Of a stretch of 64,000 nucleotides of DNA, positions 38,409 through 49,300 are shown piece by piece. The stretch is from Hymenobacter negativus (GTDB lineage Bacteria > Bacteroidota > Bacteroidia > Cytophagales > Hymenobacteraceae), in the NCBI RefSeq assembly GCF_016056375.1, contig NZ_JAEDAE010000007.1, forward strand, positions 186,001 to 250,000, read 5' to 3'. The first letter of the stretch is position 1. Each line of letters starts with the position of its first letter. The notes under the pieces are model-generated. The model saw only the letters and a list, made by a program, of their open reading frames with translations. It ran no database searches and had not been told where the DNA came from. A program made the position numbers and the translations under genes.

Positions 38409-38441
38409 CCTAGGCGTGCACCCGCAACGTCCACACTGCAG

Positions 38442-38475
38442 AAAAAGCCCCGCCAATTTGGCGGGGCTTTTTGTT
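38442..38475 (+). terminator. Terminator after glf
   Basis: AAAAAGCCCCGCCA (38442-38455) pairs with TGGCGGGGCTTTTT (38459-38472) across 3 nt, followed by GTTTT. Ends the glycosyltransferase-glf unit. Confidence 0.92.
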
Positions 38476-38510
38476 TTGGGACGGTTTTAGCGGAACGCTC
38501 CGTAAATTTG
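38475..38510 (+). promoter_or_regulatory. Candidate secA promoter
   Basis: TTTG (38475-38478) and, 24 nt later, TAAATTTG (38503-38510) fit the -33/-7 arrangement, with spacing one nt over the usual range. The ATG of secA is 38 nt beyond the -7 box. Confidence 0.55.
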
Positions 38511-38548
38511 AGGTGCGCCACCGCGCTTATCGCTATAAAAACTACCTG

Positions 38549-41500
38549 ATGTTTGAATTCCTAGGCAAGACCGTCGCCAAAATATTTGGCTCCAAGTCGG
38601 AGCGCGATTTAAAGGAAATCGTGCCCTACGTGGCGCTGATTAATGCCGAATATGCCAAACTGGCCGGCTTGACCGACGACCAGCTGCGCGCCCAGACCGA
38701 CGCCGTGCGTGCCCGCATTGCCGAGCGCCTCGCCGGCCTCGATGGGCAGATTGCCGGGTTGCACCAGCAAATCGACACGCAGCTGCAGCTGGACGTGGCC
38801 CAGAAAGAAGTGCTGTTCGAGCAAATTGACGCGTTGGAAAAGCAGCGCAACAAGGACCTCGAAGCCGTGCTGCTGGAAGTGCTGCCGCTCACCTTCGCCA
38901 TTGTGAAGGACACGGCCCGCCGCTACAAGGAAAACGGCCAGATTGTGGTGACGGCCAATGCCCACGACCGCGAGTACGCCACCACGCACCCCAACTGCGT
39001 GATTGAGGGCGACAAAGCCATCTGGGCCAACAAGTGGACGGCCGCCGGCGCCGAAATCACCTGGGACATGGTGCACTACGACGTGCAGTTGATTGGCGGC
39101 GTGGTGCTGCACCAGGGCAAAATTTCGGAAATGGCCACGGGCGAGGGCAAAACGCTGGTGTCGACGTTGCCGTCCTTCCTCAACGCGCTGTCGAAGCGCG
39201 GGGTGCACCTGGTGACGGTGAACGACTACCTGGCCAAGCGCGACTCGGAGTGGAACGCGCCGTTGTTTGAGGTGCACGGCATCACAGTAGATTGCATCGA
39301 TAAGCACCAGCCCAACACGCCCGAGCGCCGCAAGGCCTACCAGGCCGACATCACCTACGGTACCAACAACGAATTCGGCTTCGACTACCTGCGCGACAAC
39401 ATGGCGCGCGACCCCGAGGAGCTGGTGCAGCGCAAGCACCACTACGCCATGGTGGACGAAGTGGACTCCGTGCTGATTGACGATGCGCGGACGCCGCTCA
39501 TCATCTCGGGCCCCGTGCCGCGCGGCGACGTGCACGAGTTCTACCAGCTCAAGCCGCGCATTCAGCGCCTCGTGGATGAGCAGAAAAAGCTGGTGCAAAA
39601 CTACCTGGTGCAGGCCCGCAAGGCCATTGCCGAAGGCAAAACCGGCGTGGAAGAAGCCGACAAAAACGGCACCGGTGGTCTGATGCTGTTCCGTGCCTAC
39701 CGCGGCCTGCCCAAGAGCAAGCCGCTCATCAAATTCCTCTCGGAAACCGGCATCCGGCAGGTGCTGCAGGCCACCGAGAACCACTACCTGGCCGACAACT
39801 CGCGCCAGATGCCCAAGGCCGACGAGCCTCTGTTCTTCACCATCGACGAGAAGAACAACCAGATTGAATTGACGGAAAAGGGTATTGATTTGATTACGGC
39901 GCAGGGCGAAGACCCCAAGCTGTTCATCATGCCAGACATCGGCATGGCCATTGCCGACATCGAGAAAAACAACGCCCTCTCGGCCGAGGAGAAGCTCCAG
40001 CAGAAAGACAAGCTGATGAGCGACTACAACGAGAAATCGGAGCGGGTGCACACTGTGAACCAGCTCTTGAAGGCTTACACGCTGTTTGAGAAGGACGACC
40101 AGTACATCCTGACCGAGGACGGCAAGGTGAAAATCGTGGACGAGCAGACCGGCCGTGTGATGGAAGGCCGCCGCTATTCCGACGGCCTGCACCAGGCCAT
40201 TGAGGCCAAGGAAAACGTGCGCGTGGAAGACGCCACCCAGACCTACGCTACGGTGACGCTGCAGAACTATTTCCGCATGTACCACAAGCTGGGCGGCATG
40301 ACCGGTACGGCCGAAACCGAAGCCGGCGAGTTCTGGGAAATCTACAAGCTCGACGTGGTGGTGATTCCCACCAACCGCGGCATTGCCCGGAAAGACGCCG
40401 ACGACCAGGTGTATAAGACGGTACGTGAGAAGTATAACGCCGTGGCCCAGGAAATCCAGAAGCTGGTGGAAGCCGGCCGCCCGGTGCTGGTGGGTACGAC
40501 TTCGGTGGAAATTTCCGAGCTGGTTTCGCGCATGCTGAAGCTGCGCGGCATCCAGCACCAGGTGCTCAACGCCAAGCAGAACCAGCGCGAGGCCGAGATT
40601 GTGGCCGCCGCTGGCTACCCCGGCACCGTGACCATCGCCACCAACATGGCCGGCCGCGGTACCGATATCAAACTGCGCGAAACCTCGCGCGAGGCGGGCG
40701 GCCTAGCCATCATCGGCACGGAGCGCCACGAAAGCCGCCGCGTCGACCGTCAGCTGCGGGGCCGCGCCGGCCGCCAGGGCGACCCGGGTACCTCGCAGTT
40801 CTTCGTGTCGCTTGAGGACAACCTGATGCGCCTGTTCGGCTCCGACCGCATTGCGAAGCTGATGGACCGCATGGGCATGGAAGAGGGCGAAGTGATTCAG
40901 CACTCGATGATTACTAACTCCATCGAGCGCGCCCAGAAGAAGGTGGAGGAAAACAACTTCGGCACGCGCAAGCGCCTGCTGGAGTATGATGACGTGATGA
41001 ACGCCCAGCGCGAGGTGGTGTACAAGCGCCGCCGCAACGCCCTGCACGGCGACCGCATGGAAGTCGACATCCTCAACATGATTTATGACGTGAGTGAGGA
41101 TATTGCCAGCGGCCACAAAATCACGGGCGACTTCGAGGACTTTAAGCTCAACATCATCAAGGTATTCGGCTACGATACCTACCTCACGGCGCAGGACCTC
41201 ACCAGCCTGCAGGTGCCGGCCCTCACGCAAAAGCTGTACGACGAGGCCCTGGGCTACTTCCAGAGCAAGAACGAGCACATCGCTTCGAACTCGCTGCCGC
41301 TGGTGAACGACCTGCTGAGCAACGGCTCGCCCTACGAGAACATCGCCGTGCCCTTCACCGATGGCAAGAAGCAGGTGCAGGCCATTGCCAACCTGCGCCG
41401 CGCCCAGGCCACCGGCGGCCACGACATTCTCCGGCAAATGGAGAAAGTGGTGGTGCTGAGTGTGATTGACACGGCCTGGACCCAGCACCTGCGCCAGATG

Positions 41501-41959
41501 GACGACCTGAAGCAGGTGGTGCAAAACGCGGTGTACGAGCAGAAAGACCCGCTCTTGGTGTACAAGTTCGAGAGCTTTGAGCTGTTCAAGCGCATGATTG
41601 GTAAGGTGAACGAGGAGACGACGACTTTCCTCTTCCACGCCGACGTGCCGGTGAACACCAGCATGGTGGGCACCAACGAGGAGCAGGATTACTACCTCGA
41701 AGATGAGGAGCAGCAAACCAACTTCACGGTGGAGCACGAGAGCAGCCTTGACTCGCTCGGCGCTGGCCCCGAGGACATCGGACCCGACTACCAGTCGCCC
41801 CAGGTAGCCGAAAAGCAAATGCCCGTGCGCAGCCAGAAAGTTGCCAACCGCAACGACAAGGTGAACGTGCAGTACATGGACGGCCGCGTGGTGCGCGACG
41901 TGAAGTACAAGTCCGTAGAGCAGGACGTAGAAAGCGGCCGCGCTGTGCTGGTGGATTAG
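38549..41959 (+). CDS. secA: Preprotein translocase ATPase SecA
   Basis: Drives post-translational export through SecYEG. 1136 aa from MFEFLGKTVAKIFGSKSERD (38549), longer than the 901 aa E. coli protein, as usual in Bacteroidota; extra sequence includes a coiled segment near residues 60-115. Motor motifs: Walker A MATGEGKTLV, DEVDSVLIDDARTP, VGTTSVEISELVSRML, TNMAGRGTDIKL and LRGRAGRQGDPG. The C-terminus is acidic and lacks the zinc-binding SEC-C cysteines. It supplies the general secretion on which the T9SS proteins in this window also depend. Confidence 0.97.
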   Translation: MFEFLGKTVAKIFGSKSERDLKEIVPYVALINAEYAKLAGLTDDQLRAQTDAVRARIAERLAGLDGQIAGLHQQIDTQLQLDVAQKEVLFEQIDALEKQRNKDLEAVLLEVLPLTFAIVKDTARRYKENGQIVVTANAHDREYATTHPNCVIEGDKAIWANKWTAAGAEITWDMVHYDVQLIGGVVLHQGKISEMATGEGKTLVSTLPSFLNALSKRGVHLVTVNDYLAKRDSEWNAPLFEVHGITVDCIDKHQPNTPERRKAYQADITYGTNNEFGFDYLRDNMARDPEELVQRKHHYAMVDEVDSVLIDDARTPLIISGPVPRGDVHEFYQLKPRIQRLVDEQKKLVQNYLVQARKAIAEGKTGVEEADKNGTGGLMLFRAYRGLPKSKPLIKFLSETGIRQVLQATENHYLADNSRQMPKADEPLFFTIDEKNNQIELTEKGIDLITAQGEDPKLFIMPDIGMAIADIEKNNALSAEEKLQQKDKLMSDYNEKSERVHTVNQLLKAYTLFEKDDQYILTEDGKVKIVDEQTGRVMEGRRYSDGLHQAIEAKENVRVEDATQTYATVTLQNYFRMYHKLGGMTGTAETEAGEFWEIYKLDVVVIPTNRGIARKDADDQVYKTVREKYNAVAQEIQKLVEAGRPVLVGTTSVEISELVSRMLKLRGIQHQVLNAKQNQREAEIVAAAGYPGTVTIATNMAGRGTDIKLRETSREAGGLAIIGTERHESRRVDRQLRGRAGRQGDPGTSQFFVSLEDNLMRLFGSDRIAKLMDRMGMEEGEVIQHSMITNSIERAQKKVEENNFGTRKRLLEYDDVMNAQREVVYKRRRNALHGDRMEVDILNMIYDVSEDIASGHKITGDFEDFKLNIIKVFGYDTYLTAQDLTSLQVPALTQKLYDEALGYFQSKNEHIASNSLPLVNDLLSNGSPYENIAVPFTDGKKQVQAIANLRRAQATGGHDILRQMEKVVVLSVIDTAWTQHLRQMDDLKQVVQNAVYEQKDPLLVYKFESFELFKRMIGKVNEETTTFLFHADVPVNTSMVGTNEEQDYYLEDEEQQTNFTVEHESSLDSLGAGPEDIGPDYQSPQVAEKQMPVRSQKVANRNDKVNVQYMDGRVVRDVKYKSVEQDVESGRAVLVD

Positions 41960-41985
41960 TCCTATCCGTTTTTTAAGTGGAAAAT

Positions 41986-42017
41986 AAAACGCCCCGGCCG
42001 GTTGGTCGGGGCGTTTT
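41986..42017 (+). terminator. Terminator after secA
   Basis: AAAACGCCCCGGCC pairs with GGTCGGGGCGTTTT across a short loop, one G-T pair, followed by T residues. Confidence 0.88.
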
Positions 42018-42092
42018 TGCGTGCGCAGGATTAAACTAGCCGCTGCTGCGGTGGTCAACGGGAATACGCACAATCCCGAATGCCCTACCCTC

Positions 42093-43826
42093 ATGAAACA
42101 CCTCTTTACTCTACTGCGCCGCTTACTGCTAACCGCGCTGCTGCTTGTCAAATGCGGCCTGGAGGCCGCCCACGCCCAAGCCCCCGCCTGGCAAACGGCC
42201 ACGGCCGTAGCCACGGCCAGCAACGGCGCCTATACCGTGACGGCCACCGCGCCCGATGCCACCAGTACCAACCTTTACGTGACGGGCTACTTCGCGGGCA
42301 CCGTGGCCATGGGCGGGGCGCTGCTCACCAGTGCCGGGGCCACCGATGTATTTGTGGGCAAGTGGAACGTGGCCAACCAGCGCTTTGCCTGGGTGCAGCG
42401 GGCCGGCGGGGCCAACAACGACCAGGCCCTGGCCCTCACAGTGCGGGGCGTGAGCGTGTTCGTGGCCGGCACGTTTGGGGTGGCGGCTAGCTTTGGCACC
42501 ATCAATCTGACGGCGGCCGGGGCCACCGACGGCTTCGTGGTGAAGCTGAGCGATGCGGGCACCAGCGCCGGTTTTGTATGGGCAGAGCCGGTAGGCGGCC
42601 TCAACGAAGACCGAGCCACGGCGCTCGACGTGAGCGGGGCCAACGTGTACCTCACCGGAACCTTCCGCAGCCAGACGGCCACGCTGGGCCGTCTCACTCT
42701 CAACAACCCTACCGCCGGGGCCACTACGCCTGGCCTGGCCCACGTTTTCCTCACCAAGCTCGCCGATGCGGGCACCACGGCCGGCTTTGTATGGGCACGG
42801 GCTTTTGGCGGCAATGCCGCCGACGATGCCGCCGCCGCTCTGGCCGCGAATGGCACCAGCGTGTACCTAGCCGGCGACTACACCGGCAACCTCAACCTGG
42901 GCGGTGGTACCACGCTGAGCAGCAATGGCGGGCGCGATGTGTACGTCCTCAAATTCACGGATGGCGGCAACAACCCCGCCCTGAGCTGGGCCAAAAGCGC
43001 CGGCGGCCCCAATGCCGACCTGGCCACCGCCCTGGCTTTAAGTGGTACCAACGTGTACGTGGCCGGCAGCTTTGGCGGTCTCGCCATTTTTGATGTAAAC
43101 GGCGTGGTGAGCGCCGGCCCGGCCAACATATTTGTGGCCAAGCTGGCCGATGCCGGCACCAGCAGCACTTTTACCTGGGCGCAGCAGGCCGGCGGCACTG
43201 CCACCGACGGCGCCGCCGCTCTGGCCGTGAGCGGGGCCGATGTGTACGTGGCCGGCGGCTTCACCAGCAGCACGGCCACCTTTGGCACTGTCAGCCTGGC
43301 CAATAGCTCGACGGCCACGGCCCGCACGGCCGACGTGTTTGTGACCAAGCTGAGCGACAGCGGCCCCGCCAGCACGTTTGTATGGGCCCAGAAGGGCGGC
43401 GGCACCGGCGGCGATGGCGCTAATGCCGTGGCCGTGCTGGGCAGCACCGTGTATGTGGGGGGAATTGCCACACCGCCGGCCACATTTGGCACCCAGTCCA
43501 TTGCCACGGTAGGCACAGCGAGCGTGGGCTTTCTGGCCTCGCTGGCCGCCAGTCCGCTGGCTACAGCCGATGCGGTAGCACTCCCTGGCTTCACCCTCAG
43601 CCCCAACCCCGCCCACGGCGCGGCCACGGTGCAGTTGCCCGCCGTGCCTGGCGCAGCCACAGCTACGCTCACCGTGCTCGATGCGCTGGGCCGTGCGGTG
43701 CGTACCGGCAGCGCGCCCACCAATGCCCGGGCCGCGCTCGACCTGGCCGGCCTCGTGCCCGGCCTCTATATCGTGCGGGTGCAGGCCGGCGGCAGCGCTG
43801 CCACCCGGCGGCTGGTGGTGGAGTAG
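42093..43826 (+). CDS. T9SS protein with SBBP-like propeller repeats (copy 1)
   Basis: A 577 aa secreted protein with the ATG at 42093 (MKHLFTLLRRLLLTALLL, signal to ...AAHAQ). About six repeats of 65-75 residues carry GxxVYVAGxF and FVxKLxDAGTSAxFxWAQxAGG, resembling SBBP / beta-propeller repeats. The C-terminus is a T9SS type A domain (LSPNPAHGAATVQLP ... LVPGLYIVRVQAGG ... RRLVVE). A paralogue follows at 43944 and a third, larger relative at 46358. Function unknown; likely surface-exposed. Confidence 0.85.
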   Translation: MKHLFTLLRRLLLTALLLVKCGLEAAHAQAPAWQTATAVATASNGAYTVTATAPDATSTNLYVTGYFAGTVAMGGALLTSAGATDVFVGKWNVANQRFAWVQRAGGANNDQALALTVRGVSVFVAGTFGVAASFGTINLTAAGATDGFVVKLSDAGTSAGFVWAEPVGGLNEDRATALDVSGANVYLTGTFRSQTATLGRLTLNNPTAGATTPGLAHVFLTKLADAGTTAGFVWARAFGGNAADDAAAALAANGTSVYLAGDYTGNLNLGGGTTLSSNGGRDVYVLKFTDGGNNPALSWAKSAGGPNADLATALALSGTNVYVAGSFGGLAIFDVNGVVSAGPANIFVAKLADAGTSSTFTWAQQAGGTATDGAAALAVSGADVYVAGGFTSSTATFGTVSLANSSTATARTADVFVTKLSDSGPASTFVWAQKGGGTGGDGANAVAVLGSTVYVGGIATPPATFGTQSIATVGTASVGFLASLAASPLATADAVALPGFTLSPNPAHGAATVQLPAVPGAATATLTVLDALGRAVRTGSAPTNARAALDLAGLVPGLYIVRVQAGGSAATRRLVVE

Positions 43827-43885
43827 CACTCGCTTGTGGCCGGGTAACAGGGACGGGAAAGGGGGAATGGGCGCCGGAGCAGCGG

Positions 43886-43893
43886 TACCTTTG
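43886..43893 (+). promoter_or_regulatory. Candidate -7 box of propeller copy 2
   Basis: TACCTTTG is an exact TAnnTTTG match 50 nt before the ATG at 43944; no matching -33 TTG is evident. Confidence 0.4.
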
Positions 43894-43943
43894 GCAGTAA
43901 CGGGTTGCTTCCAGGTCTAAAACCCGTTTCTATTCTTTTCCTG

Positions 43944-45695
43944 ATGAACCCTTTCTATTCTTGTATTACTGGCGGCCGGGTGGCCGCGCTGGCACTGCTA
44001 TTGGCTGCCACGGTGCCGGCCGCGCGCGCACAAGCCCCGGCCTGGCAATCGGTTTTTGGCCCGAGCCCCGTCACCAGCAACCGCTCGGAGGTGAACGCCA
44101 CCGCTACCGACGCGGCCGGCAACCTGTACTTGGTGGGCGATTTCAGTGGCGCTATTCAGCTGGGTGCCACCACACTCACCAGTGCCGGGGGCGACAATGT
44201 CTTCGTGGCCAAGTGGAGTCCGGTGAGCCGCAGCTTTGTGTGGGCGCAGCGCCTGGGTGGCACCGGCGACGACTACGGCCAGGCAATTGCCGTGAGCGGC
44301 AGCAGCGTGTACGTGGGCGGGTTTTTTCGCAGCTCCAGCCTGGGTGCGGGCAGCTTCACGCTTCTGAACAGCAGCGCCCCCGGAAGCGGCTCGTCCGATG
44401 CCTTCTTGGTGAAATTCACCGACGCGGGCGCCAGCGCCAGCGTGGCTTGGGCCCAGCAGGTGGGCGGCACCAGCACGGAAGAAATTGACGGGCTGGCCGC
44501 CGTGGGCAGCAGCCTGTACGTGGCCGGTAGCTTCTCCAGCTCCACGGTGCAGGTGGGCGGCACCACGCTCGCCAGCGCCGGCACGTCCGATGTGTTCGTG
44601 GCCAAGTTCAACGATGTCGGGGCTGCCCCCAGCCTGGCTTGGGCGCAGCGGGCCGGCGGCCCCGGTTTCGACCAGGCTGACGCCTTGGCCGTGAGCGGCG
44701 GCAACGTGTATGTAGCCGGCACCTTCGAGATGACGGCCACCTTCGGCACCACGGCCCTCACCAGCGCCGCCGGTGGGCAGGGGCAGCCCGACGTTTTCGT
44801 GGCCAAGCTGGCCGATGCGGGCGCTTCGGCCGGCTTTGGCTGGGCGGTGCGGGGCGGCGGCCGCAGCGCCTTTGTGCGCGGGCTGGCCGCCAGCGGCAGC
44901 AGCGTGTACGCGGTGGGCGATTTTAGTGGCCCCACCGCCACCTTCGGCCCCGCCACTGTGGCCAATGCCGGCGGACAAAACGGCAACGACGCCTTCATTA
45001 CCAAACTCACCGACGCGGGCACCACCGGGGCCTTTGTGTGGGCACAGGCCGGCGGCGGCTCCGACTACGACGAAGCCAACGCCGTGGCCGTGCGCGGCGG
45101 CAGCGTGTACGTAACGGGGCATTTTGCCAGCGCCACGGCCACGTTTGGCTCCACCGCCCTCACCAACCCCAACCCGGTGAGCGGCTACGATATTTTCGTG
45201 GCCCGCCTGCGCGATGCCGGCCCGTCTGGCAGCTTCGCGTGGGCGCAGTCGGGCGGCAGCACGGGCAGCGACTATGCCCGCGCCGTGGCCTTGGGCAGCA
45301 CCACCGTGTACGTGGCGGGCTCGGCGCGCACACCGGCCACCTTCGGGGGCCAGACGCTGAATGCCCCGGTCTTGTACGCCACCGACCCCGTAGCCTTCGT
45401 GGCCACTCTCAGCGATGCCACGGGCCTGCCCATCGCCGACGCGGCCGCGCTAGCCGGCTTTGGCCTGAGCCCCAACCCCGCCCACGGTATGGTCACCGTG
45501 CAGTTGCCCGCCGTGCCCGGCGCGGCCACGGCCACGCTTACCGTGTTCGATGCGCTGGGCCGTGCGGTGCGCATCCAAAATGCCGCCATCAATTCCAAAG
45601 CAGAGCTGGACCTGGCCGGCCTTGCGCCCGGCCTGTATGCCATGCGCGTAGCGGCCGGCGGCAGCACCACTACCCAGCGGCTGGTAGTGGAGTAG
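43944..45695 (+). CDS. T9SS protein with SBBP-like propeller repeats (copy 2)
   Basis: A 583 aa paralogue of the preceding gene: signal peptide (MNPFYSCITGGRVAALALLL ... ARAQ), repeats with VYVGGFF, VYVAGTF, VYAVGDF, VYVTGHF, and a T9SS tail. The tail is nearly the same as copy 1 through SPNPAHG, TVQLPAVPGAATATLTV and DALGRAVR, also at the DNA level, suggesting recent duplication or gene conversion. Start at the ATG at 43944; the frame is open from 43905. Confidence 0.85.
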   Translation: MNPFYSCITGGRVAALALLLAATVPAARAQAPAWQSVFGPSPVTSNRSEVNATATDAAGNLYLVGDFSGAIQLGATTLTSAGGDNVFVAKWSPVSRSFVWAQRLGGTGDDYGQAIAVSGSSVYVGGFFRSSSLGAGSFTLLNSSAPGSGSSDAFLVKFTDAGASASVAWAQQVGGTSTEEIDGLAAVGSSLYVAGSFSSSTVQVGGTTLASAGTSDVFVAKFNDVGAAPSLAWAQRAGGPGFDQADALAVSGGNVYVAGTFEMTATFGTTALTSAAGGQGQPDVFVAKLADAGASAGFGWAVRGGGRSAFVRGLAASGSSVYAVGDFSGPTATFGPATVANAGGQNGNDAFITKLTDAGTTGAFVWAQAGGGSDYDEANAVAVRGGSVYVTGHFASATATFGSTALTNPNPVSGYDIFVARLRDAGPSGSFAWAQSGGSTGSDYARAVALGSTTVYVAGSARTPATFGGQTLNAPVLYATDPVAFVATLSDATGLPIADAAALAGFGLSPNPAHGMVTVQLPAVPGAATATLTVFDALGRAVRIQNAAINSKAELDLAGLAPGLYAMRVAAGGSTTTQRLVVE

Positions 45696-45713
45696 CCCCG
45701 AAACCGCGCAAAA

Positions 45714-45743
45714 AAAGGCCCGCTGCACACGCAGCGGGCCTTT
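45714..45743 (+). terminator. Terminator after propeller copy 2
   Basis: AAAGGCCCGCTGC (45714-45726) pairs with GCAGCGGGCCTTT (45731-45743), loop ACAC. Confidence 0.85.
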
Positions 45744-45767
45744 CCCTTTAGCCAATGCCAACATCCG

Positions 45768-46036
45768 CTACGCCTTTTTCGGGGCTTGGGGTCCTGCGGC
45801 GAGTCATTGACGGTGAAGCCGTAGTCGCCCATCTCGCGCAGGCGGGCTTTGTCCACGTTGCCTTGCTACATCAGCAGGGCTATAGTGACCGGGCACGCAG
45901 CCCCGGCCCCGGTCGCATTGCGCCGCTCGTAGAGCTTTTCGAGCTAAAACTCCACTGTTTTGGCTTCGGCATGCGCGGCCCGGGCAGCGGGTATTTTGGC
46001 GGTCGCCGTTTGCAGCTTTACTGCCTCCAATTTTAG
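45768..46036 (-). pseudogene. Decayed gene remnant (C-terminal part of a small conserved protein)
   Basis: Read on the minus strand the frame gives LKLEAVKLQTATAKIPAA, then AAHAEAKTVEF, a stop at 45944-45946, LEKLYERRNATGAG, CPVTIALLM, a stop at 45866-45868, then QGNVDKARLREMGDYGFTV, NDSPQDPKPRKR. The coherent helical, charged peptide broken by two stops argues for a dead gene. Adding one A in the run at 45775-45779 would give an end PRKKA-stop, so a frameshift is likely too. I recall similar small unnamed proteins from this group but cannot name a family. The 662-nt space 45696-46357 holds otherwise only the terminator and the inverted copy at 46096-46155. Confidence 0.6.
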
Positions 46037-46120
46037 GAAACATGAAATTATTTTTAGAAAGGGTGAAATAAAATTATGCAATGTCCGGCGCTGGCTCAAT
46101 GCCGTGAGGGCCCTCCGTTT

Positions 46121-46152
46121 GCCCGGTCACTGTAGCCCTCTTGATGTAGCAA
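46121..46152 (+). repeat. Inverted partial copy of the pseudogene
   Basis: 46121-46152 on the plus strand matches the minus strand of 45863-45894 at 29 of 32 bases (shared GCCCGGTCACT, GTAGCAA), with looser similarity extending leftward to about 46096. It looks like an inverted duplicate of part of the remnant. Confidence 0.6.
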
Positions 46153-46357
46153 TGCATTTTTCGGTCAAATGTGCGCGGCAAATGGCCTGCCTTGGACCGG
46201 ATGCGCTACCGCCAGGTGCGGTGAACGAAGCGAATGAGTGTCTCAGAGCAGGGCAGGAAATTCTCGGTTTTTTAGCATAACTCTGGTAGCTTTAGGTGCC
46301 TTTTTTGCAAATGCTGTTTCATTCATTCCTTTTCACTTCATCACTTTTTGCGTTTAC

Positions 46358-49300
46358 ATGCTCCTTTCTTTACCCTCGTTTCATGCGTTGCGCTGCCCGA
46401 AAACCGGGCGGGCGTTGGCCCTGATACCGGCTCTACTGGCCCTGCTGGCCGCCCCGGCCGCCCGGGCCCAGACGCCCACCTGGCAAACGGTGAACACCCC
46501 TACCAGCGGTAGCAACGCCACCGACTACCCCACCATCCTAGAAAGCGTGCCCGACGGCAACGGCAACGTGCTTGTGGCCGGTACCTTCCAGGGCCGGGTG
46601 TCGTTTGGCAACACCACGCTGGTGTCGGCTGGCTACACCGACGGCTTCGTGGCCAAGTACAACCCCACCACCGACACCTACCTGTGGGCCGAGCGGCTAG
46701 GCACCGCCGCGCCCGACAACCTGACCGGCCTGGCCGTGAGCGGCACGTCGGTGTACGTGGTGGGCGGCGGCGGCGGCACCTCGTCCAGCACTACGTTCAC
46801 CATCGGCACCCAGGGCCAGTTCACGCTGAGCAACGACACCTACGTGGTGAAGTTTACTGACGCGGGCACGAGCCTGACCTACGGCTGGGGCCAAGCCACG
46901 GTGTCCACCGTCGGCAACGAGGCGCGCGGCGTGGCCGTGAGCGGCAGCAACGTGTACCTCATCGGCTACCAGGGCACCGGCGGCTCCTCAACGATTGGCC
47001 CCCTGACGCTGGGCACCCTGACGCTGCCGGCCAGCAGCGGCGGCGAAAGCGCCGCCTACGTGGCCAAGCTGGTGGACGCGGGCAGCAGCGCCAGCTGGCT
47101 GTGGGCCAAGCCGTTGAATGCCATCTGCACCGACATCGCGGCCGTGGGCTCGGCGATATACTTCACGGGCTACTACTACTACAGCGGCCGCTTCGATACC
47201 ACCACCTTTACCGCCGATACCTACTACGGCTATCAGGAAGACCTGTTTGTGGCACGGCTGACCGACAACGGCGCCACCGCCACCTACAGCTGGGTGCTGA
47301 GCGACGGCGACCGCAACAACAACGCCCGGGGCAAGGCCCTGACCGTGGCCAACGGCAACGTGTACGTGGTGGGCTCCACCAGCGGCAGCCAGGGCTTCGG
47401 CCAATACTACTCTGGCGGGGTGTATAATGCGTTTATCTGGAAGATGGGCACTTCTGGTTACTCCCAGTGGCAAACGCTGTGGCGGATGCCCGGCTTTGGC
47501 TCGCCCACGCTCAACGAGCTGAATGACGTGGCCGTAACCGGTGCCGACATTTTTGTGTCCGGTATCTTCGGTGGTAGCACTACCAGCATGGGCAGCGCCA
47601 CGGCCACCAACGGGGGCAACACGCTGAACGCCCCCAGCTACGACGGGTTTGTGGGGAAAGTAATCGACCGAGGCACCACCTTCACCGGGGCCTGGGCCCT
47701 GGGCCTGGGCGCGGCCGGCGACGACTTCGCCCGCACCCTGAGCGTGGTGGGCAGCAAGGTGTACGTGGGCGGCACGGTGGTGCCCCCAGCGCAGTTCAGC
47801 GCCATCACCATCACCAGCAGCAACACCACGCCGCTCGGCTTCATCGCCGGCCTGCAGGCCACCCTCACGCCCGCCGTGGTGGGCATCAGCCCCAGCACCG
47901 GCGGTGCGGGCACCCTCGTCACCCTCACCGGCAACAACCTCACCGGGGCCACCGCCTTGACCCTGAACGGCGTGGGCATTACCGGCTTCACGGTCGTGAA
48001 TGCCACGACCATCACCTTCACCGTGCCCGTGGGCGCTACCACCGGGGCCATTGGCGTAACCGTGCCCAGCGGCCCGGCCGTGAGCACCGTGGGCTTCACC
48101 GTCGTGTACCCCCCCACCGTCAGCAGCCTCAGCCCCAATCACGGCGTGGCCGGCACCACGGTGGTCGTGAACGGCTCCAGCCTGAACGGCGCCACCGCCG
48201 TTGCCCTCAACGGCACCGCCCTGAGCGGCTACACCGTGAACACCGCCGGCACCCAGCTCACGCTGACGCTGCCCGCCGGCGTGAGCACCGGCGACCTGGC
48301 CGTGACCACGCCCACCGGCACCAGCCAGCTGCCCTTTACGGTAGACGCGCCGACGGCCGGCCCCATCCTGCTCGACGGCTACCGCGAGTCACGCTACGGT
48401 GCTGCTCAGGCCGTGCAAACCAGCGCTACCGGCGTCGGCAATGCCGTCAACGGTTCGCAAACCACCGCCCTGCTGGGCTCGGAGCTGGACGCCGCCTACA
48501 CCTACGTGCACGGCGACTCCCTGTACGTGTTCTTGGCCGGTAACCTGCAAAACAACGGCAGCACCGTCGACATCTTCTTCGACACCCAGACCGGGGGCCA
48601 GAACATCTTGGCCAACAACAACCCCAACGTCGACAACGGCGGCCTGAACGCCATGGCCGGCCTGCGCTTCGACACCAACTTCGCGGCCGACTACATGATG
48701 AGCGTAAAGGCCCGGGTGCAAAACGGCGTGATTGATACCTACTTTGCCACCTTGGGCACCGGCGGCACCAGCCAGAACCCCGCCAGCACCGGCGCGGGCC
48801 GCGTGGTGACCATGAACCTGGGCAGCGGCCGCACCGGCACCGTGGCCGTGGACATGTCGAATACCGGCGGCGTAAGTGCCACCACCGTAGACCCCGGCAC
48901 CCCCGAGGCCGTGGTGACGGGCATCGAGTTCGTGCTGCCGCTGGCGGCCATCGGCGCGCCGGCGGGCTCGCTGAAAATAGCCGCCTTCATCAACAACGCC
49001 AGCCACGACTTCTTGTCTAACCAAGTGCTGGGCGCGCTACCGGCCGGCACCACCAACTTGGGCAATCCGCTCAACGTGAACTTCAACAACGTCGCCGGCA
49101 ACCAGTACTTCACCACCACCCTGCCAGCGGTGCCCACGCAGGTGAGCACGGTGAGCCCGGCGAGTGGTGCCGTAGGCAGTACCGTTACCATCACCGGGGC
49201 TGGCTTCACCGGCGCTACCTCCGTGAGCTTTAACGGCGTCTCGACTACGGCCTTCACCGTGACCTCGCCCACGACCATCACCGTGACGGTGCCCGCTGGG

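Noticed and set aside
37206..38456. 416-codon minus-strand frame opposite glf
   Set aside because: Fully antisense to a gene with complete family motifs; no signature of its own.
38609..40558. 649-codon minus-strand frame opposite secA
   Set aside because: Shadow of secA: no motif, composition dominated by His/Val/Leu as expected from antisense GC-rich codons.
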